Part shown: positions 12,601 to 23,160 of the stretch, one piece after another
Layout: each line of letters opens with the position of its first letter
Position numbering within the stretch: position 1 is the first letter of the stretch
NCBI GenBank assembly: GCA_024291935.2
Contig: JAGTYA010000025.1
Location: forward strand, 10,809,501 to 10,873,500
Length of the DNA stretch: 64,000 nucleotides
Direction: 5' to 3'
Source: Okapia johnstoni
Lineage: Eukaryota; Chordata; Mammalia; Artiodactyla; Giraffidae
The notes under the pieces: generated by a model
What the model was told of the DNA's origin: nothing
What the model saw: the letters and a program-made list of their open reading frames with translations, nothing else
Databases searched by the model: none
Position numbers and translations under genes: made by a program

Positions 12601-13946
12601 AGGCACTGCCCCCGCCCTCCTCGCTGTCGGTCCCGCCTTCTCGGACTTCCACGCTGCGCCATCCCCATCGCTTCTCCTTCCTGGAGGTTCGATTGCTGTG
12701 TGTCTGCAGTCAGGGTGCCTCGGAATTGCTCAGCCAGCTCGGGGGCGGAGAGCCGGGAGAGAGAGGAGTTCAGTGTGGATTTCATGAGGTTCCATTCATC
12801 CTCCAGCCATCTCGACATTCCTGTTCTCATCCACGCTCAGCTTGCAGGCCTCTCTGTCTCCTCTCTTCCAGTGTTTGGTTGGCGTTAGATAGCCGCAGTG
12901 AGACGCCTAGGCGGTGCCCACCCGCAGGGGGAGGCTCCCCCCGACCCCTCCTGCGGCCCTCAGCACCCCCCTCCCCCCAGAAACCGCGGCAGCCCACGCC
13001 CCAGGCAGAGCACACGCCCTTGGACACTGAGAGGACCCAGGAGAGCTCAGGGCAAGGTGTTGGCGGGAGCAGCCCCTCTCCGCCCCGCCCGGCACACGCG
13101 GCTCACAGACACCCGCAGACACGGTTCTGATCTGAAGGCGCCGGCCACCCCCCACGGCAGGGCACTCAGCAGGGCTGAGTCCCCTCCATGTCTCTCTCCC
13201 CTAAGGCCCCCTTGCGGGCCCCCCCCAGCTGACCTGCACGGTAGTGTCTGGAGGTGGCCCCTGAGTCCAGCCTCACGCGGCCTGGCCTCTGCAGCCAGCA
13301 GGTTGAACTAAGGCTTAGCAGTCAGTGGGTGAACTTTTTTTTAACATTTTTTTTTTAAAGAATCATTCTGCCATAAGTGCTCTAAGCTCTTTTAATTTTG
13401 GTTTCTATGAATTTCCTTTTTAGGGGTCCATCATTAGCAGTCCTCACATGCGCCGGAGAGCTACATCAACACGAGACTGCCCATCTCGCCCACACCAGGC
13501 CATGCCCAACTCCTCCTCCCTCCTGGGCTCCCTGTTTGGGAGTAAGAGAGGGAAGCCCCCTCCCCAGGCCCACCTGCCCCCAGCCCCTCCCCAGCCACCC
13601 CCCCACCCGCCACACCCCGCGACCGGCCACCCCCAGGGGCCTGTGGAGGGCCCCCTTGCGGGCCCAGTGCATGGGCACCATGGCCAGTTCTGCCACCTGC
13701 AGCAGAACCCGCCCCCCTACCACCATCACCACCACTACCACCCCCCCCAGCACGTCCAGCATGCACACCAGTACCACCACGGCCCCCACGGGGGGCACCC
13801 CGCCTATGGGGCCCACGTGCACGGCCACCCGCTGCTGCCCTCAGCCCACGCGGGCCACGCCACGCACCACCACGGGCAGCCCCCTGCCCCGCCGCCCCCC
13901 CACCAGCAGCAAGGCCAAACCCAGCGGCATCAGCACAATTGTGTAG
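476..13946 (+). CDS. IQSEC1: IQSEC1 (BRAG2) 3' half, nine coding exons, 5' part outside the window
   Basis: Guanine-nucleotide exchange factor for ARF GTPases (ARF6 in particular), acting at the plasma membrane, endosomes and synapses on integrin, cadherin and AMPA-receptor traffic (family knowledge). Join: 476-642, 3498-3637, 3962-3991, 4764-4889, 5581-5680, 7092-7253, 8017-8193, 12231-12280, 13424-13946. Every junction is GT-AG and codon phase is continuous through all nine exons. Seen in translation: the C-terminal half of Sec7 ([13 protein letters not shown]), a linker, a PH domain ([14 protein letters not shown] to EMEKHRIE), a Ser-rich segment ([30 protein letters not shown]) and a Pro/His-rich tail. 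The IQ motif and the Sec7 catalytic glutamate lie upstream of the window. IQSEC1 is chosen over IQSEC2 and IQSEC3 from remembered similarity to the human protein. The terminal exon carries an apparent one-base frameshift (see its entry). Confidence 0.93.
1195..1330 (-). repeat. MIR SINE fragment
   Basis: Matches the antisense MIR core, with the typical 'gaggtcacacagcaagtgag' segment at about 1248-1267 followed by a degenerate 'ggagttctaaggccagg' part. Confidence 0.6.
1505..1840 (-). repeat. CHR-type tRNA-derived SINE
   Basis: Reads in antisense from an A/T-rich tail at 1505 through 'ggctgcgccgggtctctg', 'gggatcgaacccatgtctcc' (the inverted B-box-like part) to 'ccactacaccaccagg' at the tRNA-derived head. 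This family is typical of cetartiodactyls. Confidence 0.8.
1860..2500 (+). repeat. Old L1 (L1M) ORF2 C-terminus and 3' UTR remnant
   Basis: Degenerate sense L1: translation near 1900-2110 resembles the ORF2 C-terminal region, and 2290-2430 resembles the L1M 3' UTR (cacgtttgtccagacccatg, then accgctctgatgggggtgct). Heavily diverged, so it predates the nearby ruminant SINEs. Confidence 0.6.
3000..3110 (+). repeat. MIR SINE fragment
   Basis: Sense MIR tRNA-like head, including a B-box-like 'gacccgggttcgagtccc' at about 3046-3063. Not a functional tRNA: no cloverleaf partner stems were found. Confidence 0.55.
3498..3637 (+). CDS. IQSEC1: IQSEC1 exon: end of Sec7 domain and linker
   Basis: Encodes (G)[19 protein letters not shown] and continues to [11 protein letters not shown]. 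It is the last Sec7 helix and the linker that couples Sec7 to the PH domain. Acceptor ctcccag at 3491-3497, donor gtaggt at 3638; entry phase completes the Gly codon begun at 642. Confidence 0.95.
3962..3991 (+). CDS. IQSEC1: IQSEC1 30-nt microexon (Sec7-PH linker)
   Basis: A ten-codon exon, [10 protein letters not shown], with acceptor ttcccccacag (ends 3961) and donor gtgagt (3992). Phase 0 on both sides, so its inclusion or skipping keeps the frame. The residues match the known IQSEC1 linker before the PH domain (family knowledge), so it is a real exon despite its size. Confidence 0.92.
3992..4763 (+). other. IQSEC1: IQSEC1 intron
   Basis: GC-rich intron of 772 bp. A short tandem 'cggatctcggatctcgg' lies at about 4104-4122. 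No transposon or gene was recognised. Confidence 0.75.
4764..4889 (+). CDS. IQSEC1: IQSEC1 exon: start of PH domain
   Basis: Encodes [20 protein letters not shown] and ends [12 protein letters not shown]: the first beta-strands of the PH domain, which binds phosphoinositides and is needed for full exchange activity (family knowledge). Acceptor cgcacag (to 4763), donor gtacgt (4890). Phase 0 at both ends. Confidence 0.94.
4890..5580 (+). other. IQSEC1: IQSEC1 intron
   Basis: GC-rich intron of 691 bp. A possible sense MIR remnant lies at about 5285-5365 ('gaccttgagcaagtcgctgc'). Nothing else recognised. Confidence 0.7.
5581..5680 (+). CDS. IQSEC1: IQSEC1 exon: PH domain middle
   Basis: Encodes [20 protein letters not shown] through LLFENQ plus one base of Tyr. 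It contains the basic KKK cluster of the beta3-beta4 region. Acceptor ctgcccccag (to 5580), donor gtaagc (5681). Confidence 0.94.
5681..7091 (+). other. IQSEC1: IQSEC1 intron
   Basis: Intron of 1.4 kb with an AT-richer stretch at 5690-5880 and GC-rich remainder. No identifiable transposon or extra exon. Confidence 0.7.
7092..7253 (+). CDS. IQSEC1: IQSEC1 exon: end of PH domain and following helix
   Basis: Encodes (Y)[19 protein letters not shown] and ends [10 protein letters not shown] plus one base. This is the last PH strands and C-terminal helix. Acceptor tctgcag (to 7091), donor gtaggt (7254). Confidence 0.94.
7254..8016 (+). other. IQSEC1: IQSEC1 intron
   Basis: GC-rich 763-bp intron. 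No repeat or gene recognised. Confidence 0.7.
8017..8193 (+). CDS. IQSEC1: IQSEC1 exon: Ser-rich post-PH region
   Basis: Encodes (A)[20 protein letters not shown] and ends SSLRDLSEA plus one base of Gly. Rich in Ser and Lys, so a likely phosphorylation region (inference). Acceptor ctgttgcag (to 8016), donor gtaaga (8194). If this donor is skipped the frame reads on into the intron, which could make an alternative C-terminus. Confidence 0.93.
8194..12230 (+). other. IQSEC1: IQSEC1 intron, 4.0 kb
   Basis: GC-rich intron with T-rich stretches at 9255-9345 and 12060-12115 and an antisense MIR fragment near 10685-10735. No ruminant SINE or LINE was recognised, which contrasts sharply with ACAD9 intron 2. 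Long open frames here are by-products of high GC content. Confidence 0.7.
12231..12280 (+). CDS. IQSEC1: IQSEC1 exon: [16 protein letters not shown]
   Basis: A 50-nt exon encoding (G)[16 protein letters not shown]. It contains basic-Ser motifs (RRSS) that fit AGC-type kinase sites (inference). Acceptor ttctgggcag (to 12230), donor gtaagt (12281). Phase continuity with 8193 and 13424 is exact. Confidence 0.93.
12281..13423 (+). other. IQSEC1: IQSEC1 last intron
   Basis: 1.1 kb intron, pyrimidine-rich at 12340-12400 and T-rich at 13335-13425 before the final acceptor. No transposon recognised. Confidence 0.7.
13424..13946 (+). CDS. IQSEC1: IQSEC1 terminal coding exon, Pro/His-rich tail, apparent +1 frameshift
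   Basis: Encodes [20 protein letters not shown], then [20 protein letters not shown], then a Pro-rich and His-rich tail ([10 protein letters not shown] at about 13721-13750). The frame entering from 12280 stays coherent as far as PPAPPPP. The run of seven C at 13895-13901 then shifts it, so the expected end [13 protein letters not shown] with stop TAG at 13944-13946 lies in the other frame. As written, the protein would read on to 14284. The end STIV fits a class I PDZ ligand. An assembly or read error in the C-run is the simplest cause; a real allele or lineage change is possible. Acceptor ttttttag ends at 13423. Confidence 0.85.
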
Positions 13947-14435
13947 ACAGCCTGGGTGGCGGTCCCGGACCCCCCCCGGATCAAGTGCACATCACACAGG
14001 TGCGCCCAGGGGCGGCAGCCCCAGACCAGACCCAGGGCACCTTCTGTTGGCACCTCCCCTCTGCACGCCCCCGGCCTGGACGGAGCCCCCGAGCCCCAGG
14101 GCTCGAATCGCAGGGAACGCAGCCCGCAGCCCCCGGTTTGAGTTGGCGGTGGCGCCGAGAGGTGGGCCCCGGCCACCACCAGCCCCGAAACGGTGCCACC
14201 GGCCGAGTAGACGTTGAACTGAGTCCCGGCCCCCATCCCCACCCAGCTCCCAGCTCTCTGCTCCCTCATTGTACCTGGGGGTGATGACCCAGCCTAGGAA
14301 AAGAAGAGATGACACAAAAAACCAGAGACAGAACCAAACACACAACCCAAAACTTGCTGCATTATTGCTCTTTTATTGACAATGGGCAAAAATTAAGTAG
14401 ACCTGATATGGTTGATGAAAATACGTAAGTAAACT

Positions 14436-14496
14436 TTATATAATATAAATATATAAATATATAAATACATATATACATATATATATATATACTGTA
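14436..14496. repeat. AT-rich simple repeat
   Basis: Imperfect (TATAAA)n/(AT)n tract within the IQSEC1 3' UTR; likely length-variable. Confidence 0.8.
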
Positions 14497-16788
14497 TAGG
14501 TAGTATTTGTGTGTGAAAGGCAAACGTTTCAGTCCACAAAATTAGCAATAGAGACTTTACAAGGAGCCCCACTTACCTGATAGGAAGACAGAACCTTAGA
14601 CAAACGTGTGAGAGATTAGACCAAAAATTAAAATGCTAGGGACAAACTCAGATACTTCCATATTTTCGTAAGAAGAGACGCCCCACCCCCCACCCCCAGG
14701 ACTGGCTGAAATCTTTACGCGATCACTACTAACCGTGCCAAGTAACATAGCATCTAACTGTTTTCAAAGTCCGATATTGCTTTGTATAAATCCTTATTTT
14801 ATTAACAGATGACTATCATAAGTAATCAGTATTATAACTGCTCTGTTATTTCAGGTAAGCGAATAGATTTTAAAAATGCAGTAAACTCTACCGTAGCAAC
14901 TCGGCAGCACTAGTTCAGAACTGGTTGTCCCGGACTGTTGGTTACCCAGACTCTTAGACACTTTATATGGCTGCAATAACTGTGAATTTCCATGATCCAT
15001 ATTTCTTTCGTATGCATCTGGTTTACTGCACACTCATTCAGAGCCCTCCGCGGGGGCCCCACACCCAGCAGAGAGGTGTTCATCTCCAACATGAAAGCGA
15101 CCAACTCATGCTCGTCTCCCCAGCACCATAGCCCCCCTCATCCTGTCTCCAGCCGCAGCAGGCACACCCCTGGAGAACCGAAGGCTGCTGCTCTTAGCGT
15201 TTAGCGACCCAGGGTGGTGTGTGTGCTTCCCGTTTTGTTTTCTGAGTGGTGGCCGTGACCATCGTGATTCCATGTGCTCGCGCGCCCCCCGTGTTACGTC
15301 TCCGCGGCCCGTCTGAGCCTGGCGAGGAGCGTCCGGCCCCCCACCCACCGCCCTCCGGGGCCGCGCCCAGCTCTCCCTGCTGTGCTCTGTCGCTTCCGTG
15401 TTGGGGGGGGCCCCGTCCGCTCCCCCCGGGGCCGGCGTCACCCACGGGCCGTCCTTTGTAGTTTCAGCCCTTCGAGCCACTGCAGCCGCCCGTGCTGTGC
15501 TCCTAGGCCGCGGACCGGAGGAGGACCGCCCCGGGCCCTGCCGGGCGGGAGCCCCAGCAGGAAGGGCGAAGCTGGCACGGGACTCCACGGGCGCGGAGCC
15601 CTGGACTGCGGCAGGACAGCCGGGGTAGCCCACCCTGGCTGCGGCCGGGGCTCTGCCCACCCCATCCCACCCCACCCCTTTCTTGCATCATCCAGGTCTC
15701 CAAACCAGCAATTCTGCAAACCGAGCACTTTGTTAATCTCCACAGAGAGCAAATACAGCAATCTAGAGTTGAGCCTTTTTTTTTCTTTTTTAAAAGAAGT
15801 GTGACTTTAACCTGCCAGCCTTTATCTTCCCGTCCGTGTGGTCCTCCTCCCTCGGGCATCCACTCAGAGAGATGGGAAGCATGGTGTGTCTGTTCCGGTC
15901 CAGGCTGGGCCGGGGCGTTGAGGGGAGGCTCCCCAGTTGCGCAGACCCCGAAACTCCCTGGTCACCCCACAGAGCCCGGCCCCCGAGGTGTCCTGTCTTG
16001 CGGTTTCAAGGGCGCTGGCGTGACCAGGAACAGTCGGATTGTACTGCATGTCCTCCGGCGTCAGGCGCGTGAGGCCACACTGTGTATCGTGTATTTGCAA
16101 AACTCAGTGTTACTGTTGACAAATAGTTGAAGTAAAGTGGTAACATATTAAATATGTCGGCTTTTCTTCACCGTCTGTACCAATTGTAGGATCTAACTGT
16201 AAACTCCAGGTTGTTCCAGAAAAGATGCAGGCACCAGGCCGCCCTTTCCAAAGGGCCGTCACTGATGGGGACAGAGGGCAGCCTCTCTCTGTGGGCCATT
16301 CAGAACCCCCACCTCTGACCTCTTGGGTCCACAGGGCTGGGGGCTTCCAGCTTTCTGCTGGCTGGGTCCCAGTCAGTGAGGTTTCATCCGTGTGTGTTTC
16401 AGGGACAAACATATCACGGGATGAGTGTTCCCAGATGGCACACTGTTCCGTGGAGGAGGCTGGAACCAGGCCGCCCCAATCTCATGGGGGAGCAAATGTT
16501 CCTGATGAGCTGGTAGCCCCGGGCAGCTCGCCTGGGACCCCTCTCTTGGGACCCCAGCCCACCCCAGGGTCCGCCCGCCCACACAGGAGGTGGAGGCGGC
16601 GCCAGGCTGCGTGTCCTTTCTCGCTGTCAGGATGCACATGGGGTGTTTCGCTAACAGATTGTCTCAGCAGGAGACCCTTAGAGGAAGCAAGCCGGTACCA
16701 TCACCCAACATCTTTTCTGGGACAACGATGAAGTCATGTATTTGTATATTTTTTTTAAGTTTATGAATGGATTATATAACAATGTAAA

Positions 16789-16794
16789 AATAAA
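16789..16794 (+). terminator. IQSEC1: IQSEC1 polyadenylation signal AATAAA
   Basis: Canonical AATAAA after 'ataacaatgtaa'. Cleavage is expected 15-25 bases downstream. The signal sits at the end of a long repeat-free UTR and is the best candidate for the distal poly(A) site. Confidence 0.85.
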
Positions 16795-18479
16795 GTTCAT
16801 CCTAATATGACATGCGCCTCTTACTTAAAAACGTCCTCAGTCGTCCCGTGTAGAGCGATTTTTCCATCTCGCACTGCATGCCACAGGAGCCTCTCGGTTT
16901 TAAGATGAGCTGAAGTGACAGCAAGTAGCACACGTGACCCTAGGTGCTGACTCGGCACCGCACGAAGCCGTGTCGCCACAGGTAAGCATGCACCTTACCA
17001 TCCGCTGTAAAACACCACCGCCCTCCCTGCCTGAAAAACGAGTCCTTCCGTAAGTATCTTAAACATGAAAATGATGATCCAGGAAGCAGGTTGCAGAGTG
17101 AATCGGCGTGGGGCTGGAATGGGGGCAAGGGGCCTAATCTCCGTGTGACCTGCCTGCGGTCACACGGCTTGCTCGGGCAGCACCGTCTCCTCTGGGACAC
17201 TAACAACCTTCGCGTTGTCTCCCACGATTAGAACCAGGACTTGAGTGCAGGCTGTTGAGATCCTCAGGGGCCCTCTGGCTCGTGGGAAGCCCACCACCCA
17301 CCGTGTAACTTTGGGGAGACAGGAGTGGTTTTGTTTCCCTGTATGTTCTGTTTGTAAGTAACAGACTCTACTGATGTAAAACCATAGCTGTGATCATGTG
17401 GAGAAAGCAAATAAATCCTTCAAAACGCTCGCATTCTCACTTTTTCCGGGAAGACCGGCCATTTCCCTGTTGGCCAGACACAGAGATCCCCCTGTGACGA
17501 GGTGGCCCGTCCCTGGTCCTGACCGCGGTGGGCTGCAGCCTCTAGGAAGACGCAAATTTGAGGATGCTGACAGGTGACTTAAGATAAAGGTGCTCATTGC
17601 AACGTAAGCACTGGTAGAAGATCCCAAAGGTATTTAAAATTTCTAGCAGCTTTGAACAAAATTTTGTGCTTTCATTGAGTTAGAAGAGATGGATCCCATG
17701 AAGCGTGGAGGTGGGCGGGGGGTGACTTGTGGACAGAAAAACACCAAGGGCCCAGCCCCCATCACGCGATGGGTAACATGACCTGGAAGCTGGGAAGGTG
17801 GATTCTGTCCTGGAAGCCGGGTTCTGCGAGAATGTGCTTGGCTGGTACTGTTTCTCCTTTCCTTAAACCCAGATCAGCTCCAAAGAATACTCCCCTTGAA
17901 AGCTTCAGTACGTACAAAACAAGGTAAAACCTCATTAGAGGTTCATCTAATCTGCGGGCAACACCAGAGGTTCATGTCAGTGGCCACGATCGGCAGGGGC
18001 CTGCCCTCCACAGAGAGAGGAATTCCCACGGGAAGGCGTTCCCAGGTTTCTGCAGCTGAGTCGGGGGGCCCTCCAGGCGAGGGGAGCTGGTTCCCGGAGT
18101 TTGCAGAAATCCTTCAGCCTGTGATGTCACCTCGCACAGAGCTGCCGCCACCCGCCGCTCAGCCAGCACCGAGGTTTCAGGTTTATCTCCCCACCGGCCG
18201 GCGGGCTCGCGGGGCAGAGGGTGCCTCCGGCCCTCTTCTCTGTGCGCAGCGCCCTGCACAGGCCCGCTGCGGTCAAGATGCACCTGAAAGCTTGTTGCTG
18301 GTTGGAAGGAGGCAGGGGTCACGGCCAACCACCGGCTGATCTGAGGGTGTGTGAGTGGTCAGCTGTCTGCAGCTCCCGCCCCTGAGAGTCGAGCTGGGGA
18401 CACAGAGGATGCGGTGGGGCCCCTCTGAGAGCAGTTCCTGCTTCCTGGCCGTGTTCTGTAGCTCGCGTTTTGCTTGATC

Positions 18480-19520
18480 TCTCAGCAGCTTTCAACACTG
18501 TTCACACGCCCCGTGGTGAAACACACGGCATCTTCAGTTCTTTTCTCGCCTTTCTCTCAGGAGTGATGGGGCGGTGCGGGGACACCTCCTTTGTCTCCTC
18601 TGCTGGCTGACACCCCTCCCCGGAGCCTGGAGTGCTGGCTTCGGGGTCACAGAAAGCCCTCTCCCTTCCTCCTCTCGGCACACTCCCGCCCTCTGTTTTC
18701 CTGGAGAAATCCCCGGTTCAACTCTCCAGCCCAGACCTCTCCTCTCAACACCCACCTCCCTGGGGTCCTTCAGTAGCACCTCACACTCTTTGTCCAGGAC
18801 CAAATCCATGATCGCACACAGAGCTGGGCCCCCCCCACCGCATTGGTGAACAGCATCACCTCGAGGGGTGCAGGTCAGAGCTAGGAAGTGTTCTGGATGC
18901 CTGTCCTTGTCCTGACTCTGCAAGTCTGTGCTGTCACCAGGCCCTTTTGACTGACCTCCCTGTGTTCTTGCGCCTGCTTGTGCCTCTTCACGCCTCACCT
19001 GGCCTCAGGCTTGTCCCCTGGATGGGTCCCCGGCCCTCAACCCCTCTCCACTGCCACCAGGGGGGTCTTCTAAAGGTGCTGCCTGCTTGAAGGCACGTCA
19101 GAGACTTCCTGTTGCCCTCAGGATTAAAAAGAAACCTGCAGAAGCTCCTGGACACGGACTGCATGTCTGTCCCCTGCCCTCCCACCTTCACCCTCACTGT
19201 CCCCTTTCACTCCAGCAGCGCTAGCCCTTCAGATGCGCAGAGAAGCCGTGTTCCCCTTGCCTCAGGGCCTGTGCAAGCGTGACCCCTGCCATTCCCCAAA
19301 CGGAGGATGGTGCTAGCGCCTGTGTTGAGTTACCATCTATTTCCTGCAGCCGGTTTCAGCCACGTCCTGCTCTGCGGTGCATTTGCATTGTTGTATATTC
19401 AGTGGCGTGATCATCGGTTGCTCTAAATGTGACAGGGTCAGGCCCTTGCACAACTGTGATCCCAACAACACGTGGCACGAAGTAGGGCTTTCGTAAATGT
19501 TTGTTGGATGAACCGATGAG
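18480..19520 (+). repeat. L2 LINE remnant
   Basis: Typical L2 features: the 'cttgcctcagggcctgtgca' region at about 19256-19275 and a 3' end 'gtaaatgtttgttggatgaa' at about 19493-19512. Diverged and non-coding. Confidence 0.65.
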
Positions 19521-20169
19521 TTCCAATGCCCAAAGAAGGAAGCTTCGGTGGTTCATGGTGATGTCAGAGACCTGGGGGAGCGGCTGGGTCCTGCGCTCCC
19601 TTGTTAATTCAAGGAATAGTCTGGGCGATGGCTGGAGGCTTTTGCTCGTTGTGTTTTAATGTCATCAAATATGGTTTAATATTTGGAGCATTTGGAAAGA
19701 ACAGACTCATAACAGGCGGGGGGAGAACTCACTCATAATCCCACTGCCCACAGTGGTTACAACTGAGGGCTTGGTCTCCCCGCTTCCCGCCCTGTTCTTT
19801 GAGCGCGTTTCTTGGTTCCCTGGTTCAGACTTTTGGGGTGTGTCCCAAACAGTCTGCAAGTGTCGTTTGGTGCCCCTTGTGAAGAAAGAGTCCCACCATG
19901 GAAACCATCTAGGAGACGCTGGATCAGACAGAGTTAAACCGTCAGTCCTGCAGAGCCTCTTAGAAGAATGACGTGTCCTGTGAATCTCTGAAAGACAGTC
20001 CGTGCTGAGTTTCCCAGACCTTCTTGTACTCCTGACCACACTCCCCGCATACCTCCACAACGTGGCCAGTGTCCCATACAGGAGAAGCCCCATTTAAACC
20101 CGAAAGGTGGAGACCGCAGCTCTGGAGGCATCACCAGCTGTGGGACTAATAGGAAAGAAAACATTCTAG

Positions 20170-20900
20170 TATAAAAAACCCCAGAGGGTCATGGAGGCCA
20201 CCAGAATTGGAATCCCTCCCCACATCCTGAGAACGGGTCAGAAAAAGAACAAATAAAACCTCTCTAGCCCAGACCGACAGCATAACCAGGAAAGAGCAAA
20301 CATCACAGATTGCAATGAGTGGTCAGTGGGGGCATAAAAATCTTGGCTGAGCAGAGCTGCCTGGACCCCAGAACAGAGGCAGCGTGACGTCGACTCGGGC
20401 CCCACCCGTGAGGGCAGACCACCCTCAGAGCAGCAGCAGAGACCCTGCTCCCAGAGGAGAGGGGGGCGCCTTAAAAAGGCAGGTTTCCTGAAGGCCTGGT
20501 GATGAAGGGCAGAAAGGGGCAGCTAAGATTAGGGCCCTGTTCAAACAAGGTGCCGTCAGAGAATCGAAATTGACAGACCTGTAACTAACCAAAGCAACAG
20601 GAAAGAAAGGGAAACACACTGGGTAAGACCTGCCAAGGGGAAGAAACAATTGCAATGAAGGGAAAAATTGAAAGCAATCCTCCTCGGAACAACTCCCTGG
20701 AAATAAATTTGAAAAACCTAGATAAAACTGATAATGAGGCAAAACTGACCCCTGGAGAGACAGAGATTTTAAACACAAATTCCCATAAGAGAATTAGGGG
20801 AAAAAAACAGTCATCCAGTGCCGGGTCCAACTGCTTTCTTAGAGGAATTCTTCCAAACCTTCAAATTTCAGATAATCTCAACGTGACTCACACTGCTTGA
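20170..20900 (+). repeat. Possible old L1 fragment
   Basis: A-rich sequence; around 20840-20880 'gaggaattcttccaaacctt' resembles an L1 ORF2 segment. Family not certain. Confidence 0.35.
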
Positions 20901-21216
20901 TCACAGCAATGGAAGGAAAACGTAGAAATATTTTCTTATGACATGACTATAGCAGTGTTGTCTAAACCTGGTAAAAGTTGCATAAGTACAAAACCACAGA
21001 CAACCAAAGCGAAAGTATGAATGAAACAATAGTAAGCATCTAATGATGCATTAAATGTAAACAAACATACAGTTGTCAGTTATACAATGTGGGGGTTAAT
21101 CCACCCATGATTTATAGTTGACCCTCCCCATCCCCAGATTCAGCCAACTTCAGATTGTGTTCTCCTGTAGTGTTTTTGGTTTTTTTCCCCTGTTTTTAGT
21201 GTTTTATATTGGGGTA

Positions 21217-21385
21217 TGGCTTCCCCAGCGGCTCAGCTGACAAAGAATCCACTCGTGCTGCAGGAGACACAGGAGACCCGGGTTCGACCCCTGGGCCGGA
21301 AAATCCCGTGGACAGAGGAGCCTGGTGGGCTGCAGGCCATGGGGTCGCAAACAGTTGGACACAACTAAGCACGCACACGTAGTTG
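21217..21385 (+). repeat. Bov-tA SINE
   Basis: Begins 'ggcttccccagcggctcagc', contains the tRNA-derived 'gacccgggttcgacccctgg' and the Bov-A part 'ggtcgcaaacagttggacac'. Sense orientation. Confidence 0.85.
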
Positions 21386-21514
21386 ATTTTCATTGTTGTG
21401 TTTGTTTTGAGTGTACAGCAACCTGATTCAGACTCTTTTACCATATAGGTTATTACAGAATAATTAGTTCCCTGTGATCTACAGTAGATCCTTGTTGATT
21501 ATCTACTTTATATA

Positions 21515-22378
21515 TGGTAGTGTGGTCAGTCGCTCAGTCGTGTCCAACTCTTTGTGACCGCAAGGACTGCAGCACGCCAGGCCTCCCTGTCCTTCACTGT
21601 CTCCCCGAGCTTGCTCAAACTCATGTCCATTGAGTCGGTGATGCCATCCAACCATCTCATCCTCTGTCATCCCCTTCTGCTCCTGCCCTCATTCTTTCCC
21701 AGCATCAGGGCCTTTTCCAATGAGTCAGCTCTTCGCATCAGGTGGCCAAAGGACTGGAGCTTCAGTTTCAGCATCAGTCCTTCCAATGAATATTCAGGGT
21801 TGATTTCCTTTAGGAGGGACTGGTTGGATCTCCCTGCTGTCCAAGAGACTCTCAGGAGCCTTCTCCAGCACTACAGTTCCAAAGCATCGTTTTTTTGGCG
21901 CTTGGTGTTCAGTGTTCACATCCGTACATGACTACTGGAAAAACCGTGAGTTTGACTGAACGGACCTTTGTCAGCAAAGTGCTGTCTCTGCTTTTTAATA
22001 TGGGGTCTAGGTTTATCATAGCTTTTCTTCCAAGGAGCAAGTGTCTTAATTTTGTGGTTTGGGGCCCCAGAAAATAAAATGTCGCTGTTTCCATTTTTTC
22101 TGCATCTATTTGCCATGAAGTGTCGCGACTAGATGCCATGATCTTAGTTTTCTGAATGTTTGAATGTTGAGTTTTCAGTCTCCTCTTTCACCTTCATCAA
22201 GAGGCTCTTTAGTTCCTCGTCATTTTCTGTCTTTAGAGTGGTGTCATCTGCATATCTGAGGTTGCTGATATTTCTCCCAGCAATCTTGATTCCAGCTTAT
22301 GCTTCATCCGGCCTGGCAGTTCGCATGACGGACTCTGTATATAAATTAAATAAGCAGGGTGACAATACGCAGCCTTAG
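21515..22378 (-). mobile_element. BovB (RTE) LINE, 5'-truncated
   Basis: Antisense copy of the BovB 3' end and the C-terminal part of its reverse-transcriptase ORF; minus-strand translation gives RDTSWQIDAEKMETATFYFL and related BovB peptides with stops. Truncated at 22378. A dead copy. Confidence 0.85.
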
Positions 22379-22399
22379 TATTGAATCCTCTCTAAATAG

Positions 22400-23160
22400 T
22401 TAAAAAGTCTTCGTATTAAACCTCCCCTGGTCAAATGACCCTGAGATTTCTGTCCCCTGGACTCTGACGGATGCAAAACGGGCGCCGGGAGAGGTACCAG
22501 AAGAGAGCCCACGATGACGATGGGAATCAGGAGCTGGTTGTGGGGAGCCCTGGACTTGAGTGCTTCCCATGGGAAAAGGGGTGCTGGAGGTCCAGGCACG
22601 CAGTGACTGTCACTTCTGATGACTGGATGAAATGCCACTGAATGGGCACCTTTGGAGCCCCAGAAAGACTGCCCTTGAGGCTGAAGACAGTAATAATGAC
22701 GACTCATTATAGGAAAAAACAGCATTTATTGCAGGTGCCAAGCAAGGAGTCCAGGTAGCCAGTGCTTAAAAGGCCTAAACTCCCACAAGGCTTTGAGGTA
22801 AAGGTTTATAAAGACAGGGTGAGGGAGGGGGGTCATGGGGTGTGCAATCTGCTTGTGGACATTCTTCTGATTGGTTGGTGGTGAGGTCATCGGGATTTAG
22901 CATTATCAGCCTTCTGGTTCCAGCCGCTCTGCGGTCTATGTGCTTGTGGGCAGCAGGCAGTTAAATTCTCCCACCTGGTGGGGGTTTCAGGATCTGCAGA
23001 AAGGTCCTTCTCAGTCACAATAGTATTCCTTCAGAGCCTGTAGTCTTATCTGGTGTCAAAGCCATAACCAGGGAGAGGTTTTAAAAGGAGAATACCTTGG
23101 CATCAGCTTTGGGTCTGAAAACCATCCTTTACCCCATGGTCTTCCTTCTCACTTTGCTTT
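22400..23160 (-). mobile_element. Endogenous retrovirus LTR with short internal flank
   Basis: Minus-strand LTR: a TATA box as TATAAA near 22806-22813 and AATAAA near 22723-22729 have the expected U3-R spacing. 22400-22720 looks like internal leader sequence. No intact retroviral gene is present. Exact family not determined. Confidence 0.55.

Larger units (their letters stand above)
13947..16812 (+). other. IQSEC1: IQSEC1 3' UTR
   Basis: About 2.9 kb of non-coding exon sequence after the TAG. The first 330 bp are GC-rich, then AT-rich from 14340, including an (AT)n stretch at 14436-14496. No transposon was recognised in it, which fits a conserved UTR. It ends with a T-rich segment and AATAAA. 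Confidence 0.8.

Noticed and set aside
13947..14284. Extended IQSEC1 C-terminus to 14284 as the true protein end
   Set aside because: The alternate frame carries the expected SGISTIV end directly after the C-run, so a one-base error or frameshift is more likely. Kept as a finding.
15194..15859. Overlapping long open frames in the IQSEC1 3' UTR
   Set aside because: GC-rich UTR by-products; no conserved domain and they lie downstream of the coding end.
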